Below are positions 47,306-60,330 of a stretch of DNA of 64,000 bases, one piece after another. Position numbers and translations under genes: made by a program. Numbering within the stretch: the stretch's first letter is position 1; the number at the start of each line of letters is the position of its first letter. The stretch covers positions 16,096,057 through 16,160,056 of the forward strand of contig NC_043746.1 of NCBI RefSeq assembly GCF_902148845.1. Reading direction: 5' to 3'. The DNA is from Salarias fasciatus. Taxonomy: Eukaryota; Chordata; Actinopteri; Blenniiformes; Blenniidae. The notes under the pieces are model-generated. The model did not search any database. It had not been told where the DNA came from and worked only from the letters and a program-made list of their open reading frames with translations.

Positions 47306-50300
47306 TCACTTCTTGGACGGCTTCCGCCTGAGACTCAGGGACCTCATGGAGCCAAACATCCTCCTCCCTAAATCCCTCAGTGATTTGGAGCGCTGGAGAG
47401 TCATCCGTGGAGGAGGGGAAGGAGAAAACGACGGGGAGGAGAGGGGAGAGAGGGAATGGCAGCTCCCTTCGAGGCTCTGAGAGCGAGAGAGGTTAAAGAG
47501 GCTGGCGGTAGAGGACAGACGTTTGTCTTCCTCTTTTGCTCTGAGTCGTCGGACCCCTTCGTTTTTACCGATCCCCATTCCGCCGTGGCCGACATCCAGG
47601 GAGGAGACCCAGTGCGCCCGCCTGGAGGGCTCCTCATTGTAGTGCTGAGGCACCAGCAAGCCCTGCGACTCGCTCCTGAACAAAGCCCTCCTGGAAAGCC
47701 TGAGGCTGGAGCTGCGTCGCTCTCCCTCTTCCTTCCCCCTCTTCTTGGAGAAGATAGGGGAGTTGTCTGCTTTCAGCTTCTTGTCACCTCCGCCGGATGA
47801 CGTCTTCATCTTCCTCTGCTCCCTCCTCCAGCTCCCGATGCTGTTCCTCCTCCAGCCGTAGCCGTACTCGGCTCTGTCCATCTCCTCCTTTTCATTCTCG
47901 GACTCTTTGCCCCAGAGGCGTCCCTCAAAGCCCTTCCAGAGTTTGTTGGAAGATTTCCTGGGTGTCTGGGCTGATTTTTGTGACCTCTCCGCTTCGTCGC
48001 CCCAAACTGAGCTGTAGTCATCTGCCCTGGCGTAGCTGCTGACCGTCGCCGCTCTGATCAACTTGTGGGAGGCGTGTTTCCCTCGGTACAGTCCCTCCCC
48101 CTCCGCCCCCTTCCACTTGCCGTCTCCGCCACCCTGACGGAGTGACCCTCCTCTGTTCTGGAAACCGCCGTGCTCCATGGGAGACGTCCTGGTCATGGTC
48201 CGGGGAAGGGAACACTGGAAGGGTGCATCCCTTCGGAAAACTGAGAGAGGGGTGGCACCCAGCGGGGATGGCTGGAGAGGGCGTGGGGGAGAGCGACCCC
48301 GTGGGGTCGGGCGGGAGGCGGGAGAGGATGCTGTGGAGGAGGGGAGGTCGGACGAGTAAGGAACTTGCTGGTAGTGACAGTGCGAGGAGTAGTGAGGAGA
48401 AGGGATGTGGATGGACTGGTAGGGGTGGATCGGGCTGCTGGCATGTGAGAGGGGAGGGGTGAGGCTGGACTGGGACTGCGGGGAATGGGTGACACTGAGA
48501 GAGAGCTGTATGGGTCTCTGGGGGCTGAGCTCGGTTATTCCGCTGTACTCGTGCTCCGGCTGGGCTGTCAGGTGAGTTCTACTGTGGCCCCTAACCTCAC
48601 CTGCAGGATCAGTTTGGAAGCAGTCTATGTCCAACTCCACGCCTTGCTCCATGAGTCCAACCACAACAGCCCGGGACAAGCCGGAGAGGCGGGATATCTC
48701 CCCCACCATGGGGGAGTCCTCGCTCAGCTTAGGACTGGTGCTGGGCTCCTGTATCAAGCTGCTGCGCTGGGAGCCGGGAGCCGACCCGGCGCTCGGACCA
48801 AACACTGACAGTCCAGTCTCGGGCGGTGCGGCGGGGCCCCAGTCTAAAGACCGGCAGAAGGCCGAAGAACCGAACGCCGAACTGGCTCCAGATCCTGAAG
48901 GCACCTCCAGGGAGCTGCGGTGGTTCAGGCTGCTCGGACAAGTTGAAATGCGAGGTCGTGAACGCAGCGCCGGAGTGGGTGTTGCTGAAGCAAGTGATGA
49001 GGCAGAAGCTCCACAGCTTCCATTTTTGGGATTATCCACCAGTCCACAGCTGGAATTTAGACCAGGAGTCAGGTTCAGGTTGAGGTTCAGATGCAGATTT
49101 ATGCTCAAGTCTTCTCCGGTGGCTGAAGGAAGGTTACCCAGGTTGATTGAATTCCTGGTGGCTTTTTTCCCAGTGGTGCTAAGGCTGACCCTGGCTGAGT
49201 TACCCAGCAGTGACTTGCAGGGTGTAATGCTGCCCCCTGGAAGGGTGGAGGGCGTACTGCGGCTCTCAAAGGCAGAAAGGGACTGAGTGGAGCCATGGCT
49301 TTTCCCTGGAGTACCAATACCTCTGTGGGTCGCTGGACCGGGGGTGGCAGTTGAAGGGATGTCACAGTTGGAGGAGGTCGCCCGGCCGTGGTACTGGCGA
49401 GCGAGCCGAAAAATGTACTGCTCCAACTTGCTAAAGGAGGGCGGCGCGGGACGCTGCTGAGGTTGGACGGGAAGAGTCGGGTCAGCGCCGGACTCTTCCT
49501 CATTTTGCTGCAGTCCCTCAGGACTTGCAGAGGCTGATTGTTCCTGGCTTTGGGAGGTAAAGAGGGGGCTCTGGAGGGCAACAGCGTGCAGTGGGCTGGG
49601 GTAGGAGTACACCTCTTTGGTCCGGCGGGACACCAGGTCTGTGCAGTAGCGAGGGTCCAGCTGAGGTTTTGAATGCAGCGAGGAGGAAGGGGACGCAGGA
49701 TTGAGAAGCGGCACGAGGGAAGAAATCAGAGAGTCACCAAGTCCTGAGCAAAGGTCAGACAGAAACCTCAGACCAGTTGCCTCAAGGTCACTATGGACTG
49801 CAAAAGACGAGAAAAGAACAATGTCAGACAAAACATTTCATCTGAGTATCATTCACCAAATATTTACATTTAGATTTCAGACCTTGACTTATGTTCGCAG
49901 TCGAAACAACGACTTGAATATTTTTGACTTTTTTCTGATGCTGAAGTTCTGGAGTCTGCTGCAGCTCACCTGAAACGGGGGTCTTTTCCGGTGTTGCGGA
50001 GTCCTCCTGGCTGCTTTGGGGTGCAGGCTGCTGTACGGGAACGGCACCTTCCGACCACAAGCTGTCAGTGGGCAGCGGAGTCTGTTCCCAAAGCTTCTGG
50101 GGTCTGGCAGGTGGCGCCGGCCCTCCGTGAGCAGCTTCACTGGACACCGAGTAGCACGAGTCGGACAGCGAGCTTCCACTCACTGAATAGAAACCTTGAC
50201 AAAAGTAGAAGACACATAATCTGCACATGAAAAACAAGAGTCCAGCAAATTGTCTGTAATCACAGCCTTTTCATGATTTCACAGCCCCCAATTCTCCTTG

Positions 50301-53300
50301 TGTTTTATGTGACTATTTTTTGAAAAACCAAGAATAATTGTCATGTTTTTAAACTGCTGTCTCTCAAAATGCCTTCATGTAATTATATGTTACAGTGAAA
50401 GACATGCTGCATCTTAGAAAAACACTGAAGTTTTAGATCTCTTCTTAAATGTAACTTGTGCAACCGTTCAGACTCACTCATTGTGTTGTTGACAGTCTTA
50501 TATTTGTTATTTCAATGTAGCTATTGCTTGTCAAATCAAGAGGAAACTGATAAAAAGAAATTAAAATGTTTTAATGAATCAGCTTCAGAATAAGGGCTTC
50601 AATAATTTAACAATAGTAACTGTTGCTCTCAAGAGTTGCATCACATCTACATTATCTGTAAGCACACCGACGTAGCTTCACACTTATTCTGTCACTGTAT
50701 TAACTGTGCAGTGCCAATATTCACTGGTGGTTCTGAAGGAAAACATTTATTTTCCTCCACTTTTGGGCTTGACATCAAGATTCTCCATCTTTTAATAACA
50801 TTTGGCGTGAAGTGCGGCATTGCATAACAATCTGTTTTGCACTGACACATTTAATAACAATAAATCTTTAAAATTACAATCAACTGAAAACTCAGAATTT
50901 GTTTTAAATATAGAATTGACCGGGAGTGCTGGTGATGTTGGACGAAAACTGATTTCTGTTTCTTGTAGGACTGTTCACAAAGACAAGGCGTGAATAAAGA
51001 GTATGAAAGCTTATGACAAGAGCTGCTTCTCTGACTATTTACCGTTCCAGTTTTACATGGATGGCTTCAGTTTCTAAATGTAGCTCTGTGGTGAGGATCA
51101 GGTAAACATTCGGTCAGCCGCTGAACAATGAGGAGACATCACCAACAGAAACTCAAACTTCATTAAAATTCCTGAAGAAGGGCGTCACGGTGCAGGTTCC
51201 TCTGTTTAACATGTAGTCAGCGCAGCTGTCAGCGCTTTGGCTCAGCAGCAAATCCAAAGATAGAGTTTAAATGGAAAAATTGAAAACTAATATTAGCAAA
51301 ATAACTTAAAATTTATTTTGCAATAGCAAAAGCTTTGGGGAGTCAGGCTCTTGCTTAATTATTTACACAGTTTTTGCCAAAGAAAGTAAGGAGCTGTTCT
51401 TTAAAAAGTATGTAGGAGTTGATAGCAAAGAGAGAAAAAATGTTCTGGGAGTCACAGGGAGTGCATTTACAGGATATCTATGAAAGTTTGAAAAGAAAGA
51501 CTTGAAGCGGTGACAACCAGAAAGAAACGGGGCGAGAGCCAATTCGCACAGAGCGTATGCAAACAAAAGAAAGGTGGTTAATGTTTAATGGGAACTCTCA
51601 AGGTGAGCCGCAGTTGAGAACGAGGTGACAGGCTGTTGGTCACTGCACAGGTCAGCGTCGTTATCACGCCACTCCAACAGTTTAGGTGAGCAGGTATTTA
51701 CCTGAACTCGGTCTGGAGTCGCTATCGAGGTGGACTAAACCACTGGGGTCGGGGGTCAGGGGGGAGAGCAGGTCAGACGGAGCGTCCCACGACAGAGTGG
51801 ACCAGCGCGAGTTGCTCCCCCTGCCCGAGGAGAAGTGAGCCGTCCCATCACCCGAGCTACTGCCACAGTCCTCCGGGCTGCTCTGACAGGGCAGGGCCGG
51901 CGTATCCGAGGGAGAAGCAGCCTGAAAAGAAAATATGTGATCTTTAAGAATATGAAACAAGCTTAAATCACGATCACAGTACAAGAAAACCTCCACTGAG
52001 GAAAGCCACAAACTGCAGCTGAACGCTACACACTGAGGAAGTCAGAAAGGTGTTGAAAATAGATTTCTACAGTTTCATAAATCAACAATGATCTTCCAAT
52101 AATAACAACATAAAATAACGCTGTGGTTAAAGTGCAGGTGATGAAAGCATTTCACTTCCTGTCTCTCCTTATAAAAACATATTTTATCATAATAATACTA
52201 ACAATGATTGATTTGGACAAGAGATATGTGAGATAGTTGGACCTCAGGCTACTTATATTGATTTATTGTGTTATGATAAAATATCAAGGTCAGATATCAC
52301 TAATACAAGGTTCTGGGACAAAACGTTTCCTGCTCCACTTCAACCGTGTACAATGCTCCACTGTCAATGAATAGGCTTCATGTTTTCACCACTTTGACTT
52401 CATACCGGGTGAATATGCTGGAATCTTCAATATTGACAAAAACAACACAATTGCAGAAATCACCAATTCACCAGCGATCATAAAACCTTTCTTTCAATAC
52501 AAATCCCTTCATTTTATTTTTCTTCAACGCCCACTTTATCCTATGGGTCTAATTCTCTAATGTAGTATACTGTATGTCTTTGGACTGCAAGAGGAAAGTA
52601 GTGAAACATGTTGAGAAAAATGGTGTTTCGTGTTGAAGTTTAGTATTTAAAAGGGTAAAAATCGGTCAAAATATAGTACCTGTGGAAAACCAGTGAAACG
52701 TGGGGAAAATACACAGTAGACGAAATGGGAATATATGTCAGAAACAGAGTAGACAAAATGGGATGTTACCTAGGAAACCGGTGGAAAAGCTAGTACTGCA
52801 CAGGGAGAACATGTAAATTCCACACAGAAACTTCAGATGAGCGAAATTTATTTGCTATGAGACTTATCACCATTCTTTCTTTCTTTCTTTTTTAATATAA
52901 TCTAGTAAAGCAGAAAAAGAGTCACGAATAGAGATAAGATGCCTGGAAGCGCTGCACTTGAATAAATGTCCTCGGTTGCTTCATAGCGCCGACAATAAAG
53001 CCGCCGTTCGGCAAACACAACTCTTGACCCCTGCATGTCTTTGGCATCGCCGAGGCACAATTAGACTCATGTGAAGAGACGCGTGGATCTGAATGGTCGT
53101 GATATCATTTACCAGGAACATGCAACGACCACATCACGTCACACTTACTGGAACAGTCAAGCATGAGGCCTCATCCATACACACACACACATACACACAC
53201 ACAAGAATAACAATCGCTCCATCAAGTTAGCAGAGTGCCTCCATTTCCCAGATTAGTAGAGGCTCAAAAGAGAAACCCCCTCCTCCAATTATCCTCCAAA

Positions 53301-56300
53301 TCTCCCCCGCCCACCCACCGCTCCCGGCCCATCTCTCCAGGAGAGCAGCCAAGAGCCTCCTGCATTAGTCTGATCGCGCCCGGACAACAGAAACACTGTG
53401 AGCGGGGCTGATCAATCCTCTGGTTACTGAGGAAACAATACAGGTAGTGACTCACTGCTGGGTGACAGCAGAGGAGGGGGATTCAGAGGATAATGGGAGA
53501 CGACAGATGACGTAACAAAAGAGAAGCCAGAGCGGCAGGAAGGAAAGAAACAGGGGAGGGGGCGACGGACGGAAACTTAAAATGTATAGATATGTATAGT
53601 TTCTGTTCAAAATGTGTCGTTACACTCATTATGAGAGACGATCACAGCCGTCAGTCAGTGATTGGAACTTATTTTAAGACACTGCATCTTCAATACTAAG
53701 ACCGTTTTTAACTTTCTCCAACACTTGTTTTTTGTAAGAAAGGAAGGTTGTGTTTTTTTTTTGTTTAAAATAATTATCAAAGTCTTCCTGAATAAAAGTG
53801 TAAATTCTCTCAATACGTTCCAGTATCTCACTCACATCTTCCCTGGTAATTATATTATACTTAAAATGACCAGAAACAAGACTATGGTGCTAAGTTTGGG
53901 TAAACAGTTTCAGACTTTCACCCATCTTTTTAGGCTATACCCGCCGCCTCCCCGGGGATCCGGCCCCCTGTGCGACTGTGAGTCGACAGTGAGTCGTGGT
54001 TGAGTGGGTGACCAAAACCAGGCAAAAGGGACAAAAAAAAGAGGTAAAAATAAGAGTGAGTCACATAGTGAGTGAAGGCGGGTGAGGGGAGGGTGAGGTA
54101 AGCCAAGGGGGGGGGGGCAGCAGTGGTTGCCGGGCGAGAGAGAAGGGCATCTTGAAGGACCCCCACCTCCCCCACACTCCCCTCAACAAATAATCCCACC
54201 CTGCCCGCTTCCATAATATCCTGTGAGCCGGCCGCCCCCTACTCACCATAGCTACAGCTGCTCGCTCACTCGCTCTCTCTCCTCCCACACAGACACACAA
54301 CAGCACAACACACTCGGCGAGATGTTTAACTCATCCGCAGCCTCAGCACATGCACGGTGCAGTCCTGGCATGGCTTCCACTCATGTTTGAGTCGCTGAAC
54401 AATCCTACTTCTGCCAGAAATGCACACACACACACACACGCACAAAACTTGGTGTATCTCTTTACAGGCCTCGACTTAAGTCCTCTAATTCTGTCAAGTT
54501 AAGGATATTAAATACTTTAAAAGTGTGCAAATGTCAGCTAAACTCTCAGCCTAAGCAGGAAGACGCGTTGCTTGTTGCAGGATATTATGTTACGCAGTGA
54601 TCAAATCATAGGAGGCGAGCAGACAGGAGGGTGGAAGTCTGTAACCTGATATCTGCTCGCATAAGGGAGGAGTGGAGCCCCTCTGGAGCAACATGTAGAA
54701 AACGCACAGGTCGATTGGACGATAATACTGCAGTAATCGCGGCTGCACAGGCAGCACGCCCCCTCCTAATAGGCGCATTATGTCATCTGCTAGACAAATG
54801 GCAGGGGCTGCCACGCCGGGGCAGGGCAGTTTGGTCAACCAGGGCCGAGAGAGCGAGCTCGCTGAGAGGAAGTTGTTCTTCGCTCCTGGGCAGCGCAGCA
54901 TTTATTGTGCCATGCATTATTAATGCGGTGTTGGAATTTAAAAGACGGCCCACGCTGTGCATATTCATCTCCGCCACTCAGCAGACTGATGTGCTTTCCC
55001 CACAACGTTCAGGTGGATCTCACTCGCCCTGTCGGAGCACAGGAAAGTATCAACGCTCCCAGAGTTTTTCAGTGAGGTCAGAAACATCCCCAGGCAAAAA
55101 AAAAAAAAAAAAATCAGACAAAAGCTGTTTCACTCCACAAGTCACGGTAATAGCTCTCCATGTAAGACGATGCTTTCCAATACTGAACCTATTTTGAAGA
55201 CAGGCTGACCTCAAAAGGTGCACACACACTCACACACACACACACAGGACTGTTGACACTGCTTATTAAAGCTGGACCCAGCAATTAACTTCACCATGGA
55301 TTCAGTTTCTTGGTGATTGAAAAGTCCTTTGATGCCTGAATGAAAGCTACACTCCCTGCTTTTGTCAGATATTGGTTTTATTATTAATAGTATAAATGAC
55401 AACTGTGTTTCCTCCACTTCTGCTTGAAAAATGTCGATTGTTATCATCAAAATATCCAGTCTGTTCATGAAACAACAAACTGCATATGTGAATTAAGGGA
55501 AGCTTTCCAACTCTCTCTGACTCTCCCACTCTCGTTTTCTGTGTTTTCTTCCAGAGAGGAGAATTTTTATTTTTGAACACCGAATGGTAAGACGAGCGAG
55601 GGATGACACAGACGAGGACCAACCAGAAGGAAGAAGTAGTTTTGCCAAAATTTTTCCAGTTTCACAGACTCAGAAATGACTCACTCCATCAAAACTTCCA
55701 TTTATGAGGGCTGATCGCACAGAGCTGACTTGATTATAATACTCACGAGAAACTGTTTCTTCCCAGAAACATCACAAAAGAAGCATTGTCTTATGTTGTT
55801 AAAATTTTGTGGAAAATCCTTCGTGCTTCACAAACACCGGTGTTCATCACATGACTGCTGAGTTATTTTAAAACGGCACAGATGACACAGTGTGGCCGTA
55901 ATCCCGATCTGACACACTGGATTTACCCTGAGATAACTCTCTCTGTTATTAGACTGAAAAAAAAAAAAGGTGAATCAAATTTCAAGAGTCTAGTCCTAAA
56001 ATAAAAAAAAGAAGCTGATCCTGCAGAGCAGCCACCAAATCCTCTGGTTACAAACTTGTTTGATTTTTAAAAACAGACTGGCTGATGTCTGTTTTTTGAC
56101 TGGGAAGGCTGAGGCTCAGTCGATAGAGCAGGAGGTCTTCCGATCGGTGGTTTAGTCTCTCATTTCTCCCGTCCCACCCGGTTGTCAGGCGTCCATGAAT
56201 GTGAGTAACGAGTGTGAAGCACCTCCTGACTGCTGATGTGCTGAAAATAGCAGATTTGCAGGTAAGACCTCCGTAGTGGTTGCCAATTGTGTCTCATCAT

Positions 56301-59300
56301 GAAGAAAAGCCCTTTACTGGACATTTATAGTTTTACTGTGGAGTTGGCATGTTCTCCCTCTGCATATGTGGGTATTTTAATGCAATCGGAAGTCCAAAGA
56401 CAAATGTAAAGTGACCGTAAAGCACAAAAACTACATGCACTTGCTTCATCCTTACTGGCCACAGTGTTGAGAAAAGATGTGGTACAACAATTAAGTTTCC
56501 ATTTATGCTAATGATCTTTGTGTGAGCGTGTGCTGGTGCGGCCCGGCGGGGGCAAACGGCCATGTGCCAGCCCACAAGGCCTCACCGGCAGCTCCCTTCA
56601 GAGGTGAGAATGAGCAATGCTCTCCGCAGGATCTCTCAGCACCGCGGGGGGGAAACAACAGCGGCGATGTCAGTAGGTGGGCGGCGAGGAAGGCGGCACA
56701 TTATGAGACACACTTCCATGCAGATTGATGCCCTCTCTCAGAACGGGACTGCAATTTTCCGTCCGCGCGCTCACGGACACGGTCTCATTATTTCAAGTGT
56801 TTTCCGCTCTCGGCTGCAACATGTTGAGATTTTGATATTATTTTGTCAAGCAAACACACCACTCGGCAAAGGTGACCTCGGCTGGAGCCCGTTTCAGACA
56901 CAAGATGAATTAATGTGCTGCAGGCTGGTGACTAACGCCGCTCACTGGCATCAGAAACACATATTCACAGGATAACAGTCTGAGCGGAGTGACCGTGATG
57001 AAGCATTTGCTACTTTCTGCAGAATAACAGTGAACTGTCGGCGCTGCAGCCACATGATCCGTTTCATGTTTGCATGGAAAACTCCAAACAGCAGCAGACC
57101 TTGAAAACATCACCAATTTGTAATATTACAGTCTGGATATGATCCAAAGCTAATCCGCACTAAATGAAATGGGTGCAAAATAGCATGTCCAGCAGCGCAG
57201 TTCCTTTGTGATAGACTTTTGAAGCTGGTTCAGTCTTCTGAAAAACGGGGGCTTTGCTTATTCTGCTGGTCTCTGTAGTGGAAAGTTATTATTAGTTAAA
57301 ATGAGCACAGTGTGACCACAGAATAACTGCTGTTATGCTCTCAATTAAGTTTTTACTCCTACGACATCTGCACTGCAGTCAAGACAAAATACACAATGTG
57401 CCATGCTCAATGTGTCATTTTGTTATATATTTTAGTTATTTTGTAATACAGGTCTACAGATTAGAGAGGAAAGTTTATACCCAGACGTTTGTTTGCTCGA
57501 ATGGCTCCCTGATCAAGGCCCTTAAACCCCCAACATCTCATGATCCGTCAGCAAGGGCATCCGGTGTAGAGTGAGTGCCAAAACTGTGCTTGTGATCTGC
57601 TGTGGCGATCCTGTTGGGGGGGGGGGGGGGGGCACTCCAGACTGTATGGCCGCACAGTTTCAGTTAAACATGCAACGATACTGTCCAGGACTGCAATCAA
57701 AAAAATTGACATGCATTCTGCAGTCCCAGCTGAAGCAGTTGAGCAGAAGAAGTTTGACATTTCCTGCTCAAAAACACGACAGAACTGGCTGACGTGTAAA
57801 TTAACTTCTGCACAAAATCCAGCCAAAAGTTAAAGCTGTGAAGCGTTTTTTTTTTTTTTTTTATCTTTGAGCAGGTGTACAATGCCGGGCTGCTGATCCT
57901 CGCGAGGCCGTTTAAAGACAGTCAGATTCCTTCTTGAAGTTTGAAATGAGGAGATAAAGTCGGAGCCAAAGGACCGGAGGGGCTGAGGATTAGCCGGTGC
58001 ATCTGTCACTGCAGTAATCACTTCACACAAGGTGCTTTTACAAACTTTGATCAGAACAGAAAAGATTTAGTTGGCTTACTTTATCTTCAAGCAGCCTCTG
58101 GCACCATCACCAGTAATAATGCATAACAATTACTGTTAGTGTGTGTTGTGTGTGTCTCTGGAACACAGTCGCTATCTCAGCGAAGACCTTCATTCTCGGC
58201 CCTCGGCTTGGGGACGTTCGGGACGCTGCAGTTCGTGGAAACACCCCCACAGCCTGAGAGCGAAGAATTAGCAAATAATCTCAAGAGTGCAACATTTTAT
58301 TTAATACACTTGCCAGTTTTTAAGTTATTCAAATCGGGCTGTGACTTTCAATCGTGTGACCAAATCAGGACATTTATCACTACTTCATACATAAATAATG
58401 CAAATGCACTATATATTTCTGTGCAATGCAGTTAAAACACCGAACAAGTCCCCTTCTGATTACTGTTTGATGTGTTGGCCTGAAAGGTGCAATTCAACTG
58501 CAGTGAAGACGGCCATTCCATAAAAACCAAGCAATTAGTTCCGCACAAGACGGCTGGGATGTGTCTTCAAACTGATTCTATTTCATTATCCCTCCAACCA
58601 ATTGTTTTCTGTTGTATTAACTGGATTCAGATGGATTAAGATGTTTTAATGCTGGATATAAGGTTCAGAACTGTTCTAATCTTTAAAGATGCATCCAGTT
58701 GTCTCTCTCACTTCTGGGAGGTTTTCATTACTTCATTATTATAATTATAAATCGATTCATACTAACAAATAAAGGAGGGCACCAGCTTTGGGCTCAGTGT
58801 CCAGGCTTCAGGATGGGACCTGTTCACACAATACCCTCATGGATTACATGTCAGCCCACATTCCCCACATTCCCAGCACAAAAAGACCAGCGTATCCATT
58901 TCAGGATGAGTCTGAGAAATGGGTTGCTCTGTATCTGAGGACGTGTTTGAAGACCATCCCTGACCTCATGGGTCACCCAGCACTGAAGAATTTATCATTT
59001 CGAAATAAAAATAAATAATAATAAAAATTGTACTTGTTTTGGACTGAGTGTTGTGAAATAGATCTTCACTTTGTGTTGGGGGAAATCAGGATGCCCACTC
59101 GGTGCCACAGAGCCATTTGGAGCTGATGATCTCTCCCCAGCCACTGGCCCACAAAGGCAGCAGTGTCTGGTTGCAGGCGCGCGTGCTAATAAAACGTGCA
59201 CCTGGTTTTTTGGAGGCTCGATCCCACCACATCCTCTCGTGTAACCTTGAGGCAGGGCGCAGAGCCAGACGGGAACGGGAGCCGCTTCCCTGACCCCAAT

Positions 59301-59827
59301 GACATCTGCTCCACGCGGCGCGGTCACACAGAACGACCGGGCTTCACGCTCGGATGCTCCCGGGCACCGACTCCCCTCGAATCCGGTATTCATCCCCTCG
59401 GCTGCGCCGCCGCGCGCCGCAAGGAGAGCGATAAAGATCTGTGCGCGCGCCGCAGAGGGACCGGGCTTGCTGGCGGATCACCACCAGCCTCCGCATCCAT
59501 ATTTAACAATCCCGTCATGTCGAGCCGGCAGACGCACTGACTGACCTGTTGCCTGCGGGATGTCGCAGAGCCATGCTCGGCATCCGAGGCGGCGCTTTCC
59601 GGGGTCCCGCTGCCTTCCTCCTCCTCCTCCTCCTCCTCCTCCTCCTCCTCGGTGCTGGTGGCGGCGGGGTCTCGCTCATCCAGCGCGCCGTCCACCATCT
59701 CCAGGTGCTTGCACCTGAGCACCTCCAGCTCCAGCACGCCGGCCAGCGTCGCCTTGAGGCGCTCCCCGATGCGGACGCGCTCGGTGCCCGACCACAGCGA
59801 GTTGACGCAGCCGCGGCGGGCGGCCAT
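47306..59827 (-). CDS. Dact-family (Dapper) scaffold protein
   Basis: Dact proteins bind Dishevelled and modulate Wnt and TGF-beta signalling. Four minus-strand exons, 59546-59827, 51702-51921, 49970-50194 and 47306-49797, join in phase to give 1072 residues, longer than human DACT1-3 (about 630-840). Evidence: N-terminal GERLKATLAGVLELEVLRCK resembles DACT1 RERQEATLAGLAELEYLR; the exon 2/3 junction DSDSRPSSG + FYSVSGSSLSDSCYSVSSE matches the DSRPSSGFYELSD block; exon 4 starts with CTDLVSRRTKEVYSYPSPLH and AVALQSPLF, nearly identical to DACT2 YRQDLVSQGGREVYPYPSPL. The rest is Ser/Pro-rich and disordered with basic patches. Two hallmarks were not found: the leucine zipper expected before DSRPSSG, and the C-terminal PDZ ligand (MTTV or MTMV); the frame ends RRKPSKK. 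Exon 1 also encodes 12 consecutive Glu. It may be the fourth paralogue (dact4) known outside amniotes; that is inference. Confidence 0.85.
49198..49226 (-). other. Basic/Ser-rich segment within Dact exon 4
   Basis: Minus-strand codons read TPCKSLLGNSARVSL here, one of several short Ser/Arg patches in the disordered part of the protein. No family domain is assigned; listed only to say that exon 4 outside its first 60 residues has no recognisable fold. Confidence 0.3.
52555..52840 (+). repeat. Degraded fish interspersed repeat, copy 2
   Basis: It contains TGTCTTTGGACTGCAAGAGG, a repeated GGAAAACCAGTGAAACGTGG-like unit and ends with GGGAGAACATGTAAATTCCA, the usual order of the common fish repeat (the gtctttggactgtgggaggaaacc ... 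ggagaacatgcaaactcc core). It has internal duplication and is strongly diverged. Confidence 0.65.
56105..56250 (+). repeat. tRNA-derived SINE fragment
   Basis: GGCTCAGTCGATAGAGCAGG reads like a tRNA A box, and CGATCGGTGGTTTAGTCTC about 40 bases on like a degenerate B box. The following CATGAATGTGAGTAACGAGT and GTGTGAAGCACCTCCTGACT resemble the tail region of common fish tRNA-SINEs. It is truncated and old. Confidence 0.6.
56325..56470 (-). repeat. Degraded fish interspersed repeat, copy 3
   Basis: GTGGAGTTGGCATGTTCTCC, then GTGGGTATTTT, then AAGTCCAAAGACAAATGTAA preserve the core order of the same family as at 40010 and 52555, here on the opposite strand to copy 2 and next to the SINE fragment. 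Confidence 0.6.
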
Positions 59828-60330
59828 CCTGCTCCCGGCGCCGGCTGCGGGGGAACCGGGGCGCACCGCTGCTGACCGCCGCTCGGACCGACCAGGAGGG
59901 GCGAACGGGCTACGGTCCGGCACCGGGGCGAGCAGCGCGGGTCCGGACGGGGGAGACGAGCATTGCGGCACTTTGAGGCAGCGTTAATCACACTGTGGTC
60001 GTGTCCATCTGGAACGTGCCATGCAGCTTCACGCAGCCTCACGCAGCTCCACGCAGCTCCACCGGCACAAGAATTAATGAATTAATGAATATATCTACCG
60101 GCAGACCGAGGAAACACCGGGGAGACGCGTCTCACATCAGTCCCGGAGCGGCGGTCCGCTGACAGCGCCTCTCTTCCCTGCCTCAGCTGAAGCCACGCCG
60201 TCCGGCGGAGAGGAGCGGGGCGTCGGGACGCTGCGTCCCCGATGAGACAATGAGCGCGCGCGGCGGAGGCTGGTCGCGGGAGGCGGAGAGGAGGAGCCTC
60301 TGCGCCCCGAGCTCAGCGCAGATTGGACGG
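59828..60330 (-). promoter_or_regulatory. CpG-rich presumed Dact promoter and 5' UTR
   Basis: GC-rich DNA with many CpGs continues upstream from exon 1 to about 60330 and then stops abruptly, as for a CpG-island promoter. No TATA box was seen. An upstream in-frame ATG at 59971 would add 48 residues of Pro/Arg-rich sequence; the ATG at 59827 (MAARRGCVNSLW) is preferred because it lies just before the conserved motif. Confidence 0.5.

Larger units (their letters stand above)
51922..59545 (-). other. Dact gene intron 1
   Basis: A 7.6 kb intron between the first two recognised exons. It contains a degraded interspersed repeat at about 52555-52840, a tRNA-like SINE piece at about 56105-56250, a further repeat copy at 56325-56470, short CA and poly-G tracts (57617-57632), and no exon I could support. 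A short zipper exon could be hidden here; I looked for one on the minus strand and did not find a convincing candidate. Confidence 0.5.

Noticed and set aside
48627-49286. 219-codon plus-strand frame inside Dact exon 4
   Set aside because: Antisense shadow of a GC-rich coding exon.
54783-54977. Minus-strand frame with SEEQLPLSELALSALVDQ as a possible missing Dact zipper exon
   Set aside because: Only loosely heptad-like, lacks convincing acceptor and donor in phase 0, and contains prolines soon after.
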